Origin: Chitinophaga sp. E66
GTDB lineage: Bacteria > Bacteroidota > Bacteroidia > Chitinophagales > Chitinophagaceae
DNA length: 64,000 nt
Direction of reading: 5' to 3'
Assembly: GCA_019285755.1 (NCBI GenBank)
Contig: CP079103.1
Coordinates: 1,922,001-1,986,000 of the forward strand
In this document: positions 56,052 to 64,000 of the stretch, piece after piece
Position numbering within the stretch: position 1 is the stretch's first letter
Layout: every line of letters begins with the position of its first letter
The notes under the pieces: generated by a model
What the model was told of the DNA's origin: nothing
The model's database searches: none
Seen by the model: only the letters and a program-made list of their open reading frames with translations
Translations under genes and position numbers: made by a program

Positions 56052-59000
56052 ATGTTGTATTCCCAAAAGAAACCCAGAACGTTATCCCGTGCCAGCCTTT
56101 CAATGGCTATTTTGTTGTGCAGCTCGCTGCAAGTCAAATCGCAGCAACAACCCAACTCCAGCACACCCGCCGCAAAGACAGCCCGTACGGTACCCACAGC
56201 TTATGCGTCAGGAACCAAGGTGAACTATGTCCGTACTGGACGCCAAACCAGCCGCTGACAGATCCTGCGCTGGTGATATCCGCAACTGATGTGGCAAATG
56301 TGCCGCAGGGGACGTCCTATTTCGATGGGCTCGGCCGGCCGCTGCAAACGGTTGCGAAGGGCGTTTCCCCGGCAACCAAAAAGGACCTGGTTGCACCGGT
56401 TGTATACGATAATCTTGGTCGGGAAGCTTTCAAGTATCTGCCATATACCAGCACCGCGGGCGACGGGGCCTTCAAACTCAACCCGTTCGCAGACCAGAAA
56501 ACCTTCTATGATGGACAACTGACCACCGCCAATAATACCAAAGAAGATATTTATTATAGTGAGACACAGTTTGAAGCCTCACCCTGAACCGTGTCCTCAA
56601 AGAAATGGCTCCCGGCAATAACTGGGCGGGTTCCTCCCGCGGAACGGTCGCACAATACCTTATTAATAATACAGCGGATGAAGTGCGGATATGGAATGTG
56701 ACCACGACCCTGGCCGGGAACATCCCGACTTCCAATATTGCCTCTCCCGGGGCATATGCGGCGGGGACGCTGTTTAAGAACGTTGTTACGGACGAGAACG
56801 GCAAACAGGTCATCGAATATAAAGACAAGGAAGAGAAGGTCATCCTCAAAAAGTGCAGATCGCCACAACGCCCGGTGCAAATCATACCGGCTGGCTCTGT
56901 ACTTATTATGTCTACGACGATCTCGGGAACCTGCGTTTCGTACTCCCTCCTCGTGCCGTGGAGCGACTGGCCGCCGCCAGCTGGGTATTGAGCGCGGAGG
57001 TAAGTAAAAACCTTTGTTTCCGCTATGAATACGATAACCGCAACCGGATGATCATCAAACAGGTTCCCGGTGCCGAGCAGGTAGAAATGGTCTATGATCA
57101 ACGTGACCGCCTGGTGCTCTCCCGTGATGGCAACCTGAAGGCCGTGACAGGCAAGTGGATGGCAACCCTGTACGATAATCTCAACCGGCCCACCGCGACG
57201 GGCATCTATTCCAGCGTACTCACGCATGATGCGCTCATCACAGGTATGAACGGCGCCACCACAAGTACGTCGATAACAACCACCATTCCAGCCATAGATA
57301 ACCTGGTCGTTTCCCAATACCAGACCGGTGTGAATGAATATAAAGCCCGCGTAAGCGTAGAGCTCACCGATGGCTTTGAAACACCTACCAGCGGGACTAC
57401 AGAAGTGCTGGTTGACCCGTCCATGACGGGGACGTCGGAATCCGTAACATCCACGCTTACCCTGCCTAACCTGGACGGTAATTTCTATGCGCTGACCTAT
57501 ACCTATTATAACAATTACACCTATGTTGGCGCCAAACCAGCGCAATCTGCCTACTATGCAAAACCGCAGGCAGGCGCTAACCCCTACCAGGAAGTTATCG
57601 TTCCCAGTTCGCAGGTAAATGGCATGGTTACGGGCAGTAAGGTTCGGGTATTGGACTCTGACAAGTTCCTCCTCACCACTACCTATTATGATGCGAAAGG
57701 CCGCCCGGTACAAACGCTCAGCGATAACATCCATTCGGGATTCGACATCGTCACCACCCTCTATGACTTTGCCGGTAAGCCCCTCAGTACCTACCACCAT
57801 CACAACAATCCCAAAGCCGGGGCAGCCGGATCTGTCCGGATGCTCACCAACATGGCCTACGACCATGCTGGCCGCGTTACCAAGGTCACGAAGCAGCTCA
57901 ACGACAACGCCGCCTATACCCGGGACATTGCCACCATTATCTACGACGCCCTGGGGCAATTGCAGCGTAAGGAGTTTAAAAATGCCGCCGGCACGGTGAT
58001 CGAGAGCATGGATTATACCTATAACATCCGTGGCTGGAATAAAGGCATCAACCGCAAATACGTCCTGGGCACAGAGACACATTACTTCGGTCAGGAACTA
58101 CACTATGACGAGGGCTTCACCAATAAAGACTATGCGGGTAACATTGCCGGGGTAACCTGGAAAGGCACGAAAGTCACGACCGGCACGGCGCCCACCGCCA
58201 ATGCACTGGGGTACACCTATGATGCAGCCAATCGATTCTTAAAGGGATATTTCACCCAGTCGACCACCGGCTCCACTGCCTACGCACGTACTACGGTTAA
58301 TTACGACGCATATATGGGAGACGGCGCCGACCCTGCCACTGCCTATGATGCTAACGGCAATATCAAACGGATGCGCCAATGGGGTAAAAAAGGTACCACG
58401 GAAGGCACCCTCATCGACGACCTGGCCTATGTTTATGACACCACCGGCGTAACTGGCGGTAATAAGCTTTATAAGGTAACCGACGCCGCCAACGACCCCG
58501 CCACCACACTGGGCGACTTTGCGGACCAAAACACCGCAGCTACGTTTGATTACGCGTATGATAAGAACGGCAACCTCACTAAAGACGAGAACAAGAAAAT
58601 CTCCACCATTCACTATAATCTGCTGAACCTGCCTAAAACAATTGCCATCACCGGCAAGGGCACCATCAGTTACATCTACGACGCCACCGGCCGCAAACTG
58701 GCCAAAACGGTAGTAGACCAGACGGTATCTCCCAATAAGACCACCCGGACCGACTACATGGGCCCGGTGATCTACGACAACGATGCCCTGCAGCTGATCA
58801 GCCATGAAGAGGGGCGTATCCGTCCGCTGGCGGCAGGTGGATTTACATACGACTACTTCATGAAAGACCACCTGGGCAACGTGCGCATCGTGCTGGCGGA
58901 GACCAATCCTCCCCAGCAGCTGTACCTGGCCAGCATGGAAACAGAAAAGGCGGCTGTAGAAACGGCGACCTTCAGCAATATCGACGAGTCCCGGACGGAT

Positions 59001-60520
59001 AAGCCCGTGGGGTATCCGGAAGACACGCAAACAGATAAGAACGAATTTGTAGCCAAGCTCAATGGCAAAGATGCCGATCGAAGGATAGGGCCGAGTATCG
59101 TCTTAAAGGTGAAGTCAGGAGATACTATACGCCTGGGCGCGAGGGCATTCTATATCTCGCAGGGACCAGACAAAGCGCAGAAAACCACCGCCCCAGCAGC
59201 AGATATGGCCGCTGCGCTGGTGAGAGCATTTGGTAACCCCGGCGCTGCCGCTGCCGCAGGGCATGGCGGAGCTGAAGGATCGAACGGCACACCATTCAAC
59301 AATAACTTCGTAGGCGACAGCTGGAACAGGATGAAGGAGCGGGACCCCAAATCCCCGAATAACCCGGACCGCCCCGCGCCTACCTGAATTTTGTGCTGTT
59401 CGACGAAGATTTTAACTTAGTGGAAGGCTCCAGTGGTGTGAAGCAGGTAGCCGCCCAACCCGATGAACTGCAAACGCTGGCGACCGGGGATGTGATCATG
59501 GAGAAATCCGGCTTCCTGTATGTTTACACCAGCAACGAGACCCAGCAGGATGTGTTCTTTGATAATGTGGCATTAACCCTTAGCGGGACGCCTGTGTTGG
59601 AGGAGACGCATTATTATCCGTTTGGGTTGGCGATGGAAGGACTTAGTGATAAACAAGCTATTGGGGAGGCCAATAACTTTAAATATAATGGCAAGGAGCT
59701 ACAGACGAAAGAGTTTACGACAGGCTCTGGATTGGAGTGGTATGATTATGGTGCGAGGATGTATGACGCGCAAATAGGAAAATGGCATGTAATCGATCCA
59801 TTGTCTGATGAGTATCAGAATATTAGCATATATGCATACTGTGCTAATAATCCTATCCTTCTCCTGGATCCAGATGGTCGTAAAATTATCACGAGCATGT
59901 TGCCCCCTGCATACCGGACATTAGTTGAAGCGGTTACAGGTAAACAGACCACAAATCTTAATCGTATTTTCAGTCAATTTCGAGGTGATGAGCGGAATAT
60001 TACTTACAATGTAGGGTCATTTCTTGAGTTAGATTATAGCGGGAAAGCAAGTGCAGTTACGCTTCGGGATAATCCGGACTTCAGGTCGTCGAGAACGACT
60101 TTCAATACTGATGTAAGAGATATACAAGAGGTAAAAAACGCAGGTAGGGTTTTGACAGTAGGTAAAGTTTCTACCGAAATTGGATTGCTGCACGATGTAA
60201 TTCACGAAGGTATCCATTCAATGTTAATGGCGGAAAATAAGAATATGTCTGCTAATGCCCAACATAAGAATATGTCAACGCAAGAGAAAAGAGATTTATA
60301 CATTGGAGCAATGAATGAATTTTTAGGTACAGCAGAAGGGAGCAACCTGAAATTAACTGCTGGAAATTTACAGGACATGAGCTGGTTGGGATTGGAAAAT
60401 ACCAAGGAATTTAAAAATAAATTCAAAAACGATGAAGATTATAACGCCTGGTATTTTAGGGTATATTCTTTGGTTTATAAGGATACGAAGCCAGAGGAGA
60501 AAAACGGGGAACCACGATGA
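56052..60520 (+). CDS. RHS repeat protein with C-terminal HEGIH zincin-like tip
   Basis: About 1,490 aa. Signal peptide (ASLSMAILLCSSLQVKSQ), DUF6443 (TSYFDGLGRPLQTVAKG), YD repeats, and the same core as copy 1. It then has a canonical RHS hyper-conserved region (WYDYGARMYDAQIGKWHVID, YAYCANNPILLLDPDG). The tip of about 210 aa begins at the DPDG and carries GLLHDVIHEGIHSMLM, an HExxH metallopeptidase motif; a downstream histidine or glutamate would be the third ligand. I infer a toxic peptidase. Single-base losses at about 56240, 56585, 56850 (A run) and 59372 (C5 to C4). The tip is AT-rich compared with the core. Its stop overlaps the next start as ATGA. Confidence 0.83.
58078..59635 (+). 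repeat. RHS core repeat, copy 2
   Basis: Partner of 52911-54468, with a constant offset of 5,167 bases and only scattered substitutions. It covers the region from GTETHYFGQELHYDEG to YYPFGLAM. Confidence 0.92.
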
Positions 60521-60992
60521 AATACTTTACACTTTTAGCTATTTGCTTGTCGCTGGCACTTTCAGCATATAGTCAAAGCGAAACATACTTTAATCTGGAC
60601 TCGGTTAAGCGAACTTTGCATCCGGTTATAACTGACATATATCCAATGGATGCAGATAGCGGATATTATGTCCAATTACTGGTCTTTAATGAGCCGAAAA
60701 GAACAAAGGATGTTCGTTTTAAGAAATTAATTAGGGAGTCAAGGAGGCAACTCCTAAAAAATACTATATCATTTTTGGAGTTTCCAGAAAGTATCCGGCC
60801 TTTAAGCCTAGTGATAAAAACCTACTGCTAATTCGGAAAATCGACATGGGAAGATTTGTCAGTCAAGGGAAGACGATTAATCCGAAATGGGTCAGGAAAG
60901 TGCTTAAAGACAGGGTGGTCATATCAAGGCAAAGACCAAATGGGTATGAGACAATGCGGCGCAGCAAGGGGAAATCATCTGTCGCTAACTAG
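60517..60992 (+). CDS. Exported small protein, candidate immunity to the zincin tip
   Basis: About 158 aa after correction of one lost base in the A run at about 60743. Clear signal peptide FTLLAICLSLALSAYSQ at residues 4-20. The remainder is basic (KWVRKVLKDRVVISRQR near the C-terminus). Its ATG overlaps the stop of the RHS gene by four bases, a strong sign of co-translation with the toxin. No recognised family. An exported protein suits protection against a toxin acting in the periplasm. Confidence 0.6.
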
Positions 60993-61019
60993 TTCACTTT
61001 ATAGCCTATTTCGGTATTT

Positions 61020-61565
61020 ATGCAATTAATCACAGCAAGTCTGATATGTACTATGCTATTTTCCTGCAGTCCTAAGCTGCGGGTGGATATGCGCCAGATT
61101 TCCGTAATATCAATTATAAATAGCGCACATGTAGAAAAAGCTTCAATAAAGAAGAAATCTTCATTTCGTACTTTCGATAAGCAGGTATATGCCTTTCGGG
61201 AAAAAGCTGTATCGTTATTTAACATAGTAACTGATACATCGAAAATCGATAGGAGCATTATATTGGATTGGGTTAGCTTCGAGGGAGGGAATACCGCATT
61301 TGGGGAAATAGTAGTGAATGACACGTTGAAATACTACTACAAGTCTTCGTATCCATATAATATATTGGAGAAAAATAATCGTCCCGTTGAAAGTGAATCC
61401 ATAATTATCAGTTACCTAAAAGCCCATCGGTTCAATGAGCTGGAAAGTCTTGCTACAGTAAAAGGAAAACAGTTATCGGGTTCTAACTTTATATACATTG
61501 GAATGTATGAAAAAGGCTTGGATAGTATATACGTTACGTTATTACCGGCCTTTATGATGCGGTAG
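61020..61565 (+). CDS. Lipoprotein of unknown function downstream of the RHS-zincin gene
   Basis: 181 aa, uninterrupted, AT-rich. Short signal segment with lipobox (CTMLFSCSPK; lipid cysteine near residue 16), so anchored in the inner or outer membrane. No catalytic motif; C-terminal half beta-rich (GSNFIYIGMYEKGLDSIYV). It lies 28 bases after the exported small protein and is the last gene of the + strand cluster. It may be a second immunity factor or an orphan immunity gene. Confidence 0.6.
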   Translation: MQLITASLICTMLFSCSPKLRVDMRQISVISIINSAHVEKASIKKKSSFRTFDKQVYAFREKAVSLFNIVTDTSKIDRSIILDWVSFEGGNTAFGEIVVNDTLKYYYKSSYPYNILEKNNRPVESESIIISYLKAHRFNELESLATVKGKQLSGSNFIYIGMYEKGLDSIYVTLLPAFMMR

Positions 61566-61605
61566 GCAAAAGATGAAATTATGGTAATACTATGCCTTTT
61601 TAGCT

Positions 61606-62243
61606 TCACTTCATCAACCCTCTCATCATCGCCTCCTTCACCAACCCCGCTGTATGCTTCACATTCAGCTTCTGCGTGATATTCAACCGGTGACACTCCA
61701 CCGTCCGAAGGCTGATAAAGAGCTTATCCGCGATCTGCTGGTTGGTATGCTCCGCCGCTATCAGCGACAGGATCTCCGTTTCCCGCTTGGTTAACACAAC
61801 CTCCCGGCTCGAGTGCCGCTTTCCCATGATCATCTCAGACAGCATGGCCTTTTCGAGGCGCTTGTCCGGTATTCTTCGCCGTCGTATGCTTTGCCAATGG
61901 CCGCCAGGAGGCTCTCGGGATCGGTGCTTTTGAGGAGGTATCCCAAGGCGCCGTTGCGCATCATCTTGCGGACGTACATCGTTTCTTCATGGTTGGTCAG
62001 GGCAATTACGCGGACGTCGGGGTACAGCTCGGAGACCTGCTTGCAGAGGTCCACGCCATTGGCGTCGGGGAGCTGTATGTCCAGCAGCAAGACGTCGGGC
62101 GCTTCCTGTTCCAGGGCCTCCATTAAGGCGGCGCCGGTCAGGGCTTTGAAGATGAGTTTATGATGGGGCGAGGCCTGGAGCATCGTTTCCAGTCCGTTGA
62201 TGATAAGTAAGTGGTCATCTGCGATGCCGATCCTGATATCCAT
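61606..62243 (-). CDS. LuxR/NarL-family response regulator
   Basis: About 213 aa. The receiver domain has the acidic pair in GIADDHLLI, the phospho-acceptor aspartate in LLLDIQLPDANG near residue 55, and the conserved lysine in GYLLKSTD. The C-terminal GerE helix-turn-helix contains LTKRETEILSLIAAEHTNQQ and ISLRTVECHRLNITQKLNV. One base missing at about 61862 changes the frame between the domains (GEEYLDKRLEKAM). Its likely kinase is at 63334-64000 on the same strand, with a divergent lipoprotein gene between them. Confidence 0.9.
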
Positions 62244-62353
62244 GCGTGCTCAGTTGAAAGCGTGTGACAGTAAATGTAATGCAAAAAAACAGCTTCTTAA
62301 GGTAACATCACCCAGTACTACTACGTAACTGCTGAAATCACGTACTACACCCG

Positions 62354-62384
62354 TTTTCCGGCATTCCGGGGCGATATACTTTTG
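62354..62384 (+). promoter_or_regulatory. Bacteroidota-type promoter of the lipoprotein gene
   Basis: TTTT at 62354-62357 and TACTTTTG at 62377-62384, separated by exactly 19 bases. The -7 element matches TAnnTTTG perfectly. The gene begins 21 bases downstream. Confidence 0.6.
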
Positions 62385-62404
62385 TACCGTTAAAACTGAT
62401 TGGT

Positions 62405-63135
62405 ATGAAACAGTTCCTCACCCCGATTTTCCTCCTCGCCCTCACGGCTGCCGCCTGCAAGAAAGACGGCGAAAGTAATAATAACGGCGGCGGCCCCAGA
62501 AAGGCTACGTCACCGGAAAGATCACGAATGCTGCCGGAACGCCCATCAAAGGCGTCAAGGTCATTATCGACCACAGTATTTTCTGGAATTCCAATATCAC
62601 CACCAGTACGAAAGAGGACGGCACCTACAGCGTCAAGATCCCCATCGGCTCCTGGTACGCCTTTGCGGAACATACGGTGGAATATAACGGCCGGAAGTTC
62701 AAGCTGGACCTCCACCCCGATAACTCCGACGGCTTCGGGGGCGACGGCGCCGTGCGCAATTTCACCTGGAAGCTCTCCGGCGAGAAAACAGAACCTTTGT
62801 CGGGCGACTACGGCGGGGTAGTGGAGTTTAACCACACCGTAGGGGAATTTGAAGTGATAGAAGACCGGGAAATCGTCTGGACCTTCACGCCCGTAGGCCC
62901 TATGATCGATGGATCCGCCGGCCAGGTGCTTACCCGGAAATCAGCCAACGGCAACGACCTGCGGGACGTGCCCATGGGCAGGTATAAGGTGACCGCCACG
63001 TATGAAGGAAAAGCATTGAAACTAAAGAAATGGCGCACGCAGGACGCATTCGGGACCGATGTTACTTTCGATTTCTACCCCACTTTCGAGTCGTTCTGCA
63101 ATAACTGCGCAATACTCGAATACAAGATCAAATAA
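62405..63135 (+). CDS. Carboxypeptidase-regulatory-like lipoprotein
   Basis: About 243 aa. Signal peptide with lipobox LTAAACKKD (lipid cysteine near residue 19), an Asn/Gly linker, then a beta-sandwich domain of the carboxypeptidase regulatory-like/transthyretin type: KITNAAGTPIKGVKVIIDH and KEDGTYSVKIPIGSWYAF. The remaining 120 residues are beta-rich with no motif known to me; two cysteines occur in FCNNCAILEY near the end. One G missing at about 62503. It lies between the genes of a two-component system and is divergent from the regulator. Confidence 0.8.
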
Positions 63136-63300
63136 AGGCATTCGCCGGTACCCGGCCGCATCCGGTTCGTTCCCAAATCCGGTCATTAAACGGAACCCAT
63201 GCCCCAAATCCATGTGCAGCCCCAATTCCTGACGATTGTGACCATGCACGGGTGTTTATCCCTGTAACAATCCGGTCCCTTTGATGATGAGCCCGTTCTT

Positions 63301-63333
63301 CCCGCTTCAACCGCGGCGGAGAGCGGGTTTTTT
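63301..63333 (+). terminator. Terminator downstream of the lipoprotein gene
   Basis: Stem CCCGCT (63301-63306) / AGCGGG (63322-63327) followed by six T. It abuts the stop codon of the convergent kinase gene. Confidence 0.75.
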
Positions 63334-64000
63334 CTATGCTTTAAGTCCGGCGAACTCAGCATATATACTCGTTCCCTCGCCAGGCCGGCTGCTGATCTCG
63401 TAATGCCCTTTCAGGAGGTTGATGCGGGTAACCATGTTCCCGAGCCCGATGCCCTTGCCGGGCGTGGCGGCAGGATCGAAGCCCTTGCCGTTGTCTTCTA
63501 CGGTGAGGGTCAGGATGCCGTTGTCGTACCCCAGCTGCACGAGCGCTTCGGTAGCGCCGGCGTGGCGGATGACGTTGTTCATGGCTTCCTGGATAATACG
63601 GTAGAGAAGGAGCTCTTGTCCGGGTTCCAGCTGTGGCAACTCGCCTACGGTGTAGAGGTTGATGGACAATCCCGGGTGACTGATCTTCGCCAAAAAGGCG
63701 CGTAAGGCATATTCCAGTCCCTCCTGCAGGAGGATCTCAGGATCCAGGCTGTGAGAGATGTTCCGTACTTCGCGGGCAGCCTCTTCTATGAGGTTGACCA
63801 CCCGGGCGGAGGCCTCCGGGTCATCTGCATGAACCGAATGCATATGGATCTTAGCGGCGGAGAGGATGCTGCCTACGCCGTCGTGCAGGTCCTGGGCCGT
63901 CCGGGCGCGTTCCTTTTCCTCTCCCGCCAGGTGGGCGAGGAGCAGTTAGTGCGCTTGCGCTCATCGGCTGCCTTCTGGCGCTGGCGGTAGAGTACCCAGA
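63334..64000 (-). CDS. Sensor histidine kinase, HisKA_3 type (N-terminus outside window)
   Basis: C-terminal part of a NarX/DegS-like kinase. The phosphorylated histidine is in TAQDLHDGVGSILS near 63890. The ATPase domain shows the N box QEAMNNVIRHAG, VEDNGKGFDP and GIGLGNMVTRINLLKG. Just before the dimerisation helix the sequence WVLYRQRQKAADERKR looks like the cytoplasmic end of a membrane helix, so sensing is probably extracytoplasmic or in a tetratricopeptide region lying outside the window. One frame change near 63945. Expected partner: the LuxR-type regulator at 61606-62243. Confidence 0.88.

Noticed and set aside
46318..61565. RHS genes as part of a type VI or type IX secretion cluster
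   Set aside because: No PAAR, VgrG, Hcp, Tss or Gld/Spr/Por genes are in the window, and no T9SS C-terminal sorting domain is visible; the proteins have Sec signals instead.

Overview
The window comes from a high-GC member of the Bacteroidota, most likely Chitinophagaceae (Chitinophaga-like). The evidence is a SusC/SusD pair, DUF6443-type RHS proteins, a DUF4294 protein, a DUF5723-like barrel protein, a BshB1/YfiT bacillithiol pair, TAnnTTTG-type promoter elements and no clear Shine-Dalgarno sequences. The genus is an inference from protein style, not from a database match.

Layout. 1-14.7 kb (+): complex I operon nuoB-[MBL hydrolase]-nuoCD-E-F-G-H-I-J-K-L-M-N, closely resembling the E. coli type (fused NuoCD, NuoG of about 900 aa), closed by a strong terminator. 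14.9-16.5 kb (+): tandem exported ferritin-like proteins. 16.7-19.9 kb (+): tricorn-like S41 protease. 20.0-26.5 kb (-): SDR oxidoreductase, Crp/Fnr regulator, SusD and SusC. 26.5-27.2 kb: intergenic region with seven 11-bp tandem repeats. 27.2-32.2 kb: aspartate kinase (-), then fructose-bisphosphatase, CAP-domain lipoprotein, ABC ATPase, YfiT/DinB protein and Nudix hydrolase (+). 32.2-36.0 kb (-): energy transducer TonB, barrel protein, folC. 36.1-37.4 kb (+): MFS transporter. 37.4-40.3 kb (-): tightly packed arginase family/membrane protein/radical SAM operon. 40.5-43.4 kb (+): ccmE (CxxxY variant) and ccmF/ccsA. 43.5-45.9 kb (+): alpha/beta hydrolase, DUF4294 protein, bshB1.

46.3-61.6 kb (+) is an accessory region, visibly more AT-rich in its first gene, toxin tips and candidate immunity genes. 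It holds a giant Sec-exported RHS-like protein and two Sec-exported RHS proteins. The RHS proteins share a nearly identical core of about 1.56 kb at a constant offset of 5,167 bp but have unrelated C-terminal tips. One tip looks like a PIN-type nuclease and is followed by a cytosolic four-cysteine protein. The other carries an HEGIH zincin motif and is followed by two exported proteins. I read these as two toxin/immunity cassettes on a recombining scaffold; this is the best candidate for a poorly described system. 61.6-64 kb: a LuxR-type response regulator and its probable histidine kinase (both -) flank a divergent lipoprotein gene.

Caveat. Most long genes are interrupted by single-base (rarely two-base) losses, nearly always in G/C or A/T homopolymers or CG dinucleotide repeats. 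This includes essential genes of obviously conserved sequence. I treat these as consensus errors of a long-read-type assembly, give each gene its full reconstructed span, and note the shifts. They should not be read as pseudogenes. No tRNA, rRNA, CRISPR array, insertion sequence or replication origin was recognised.
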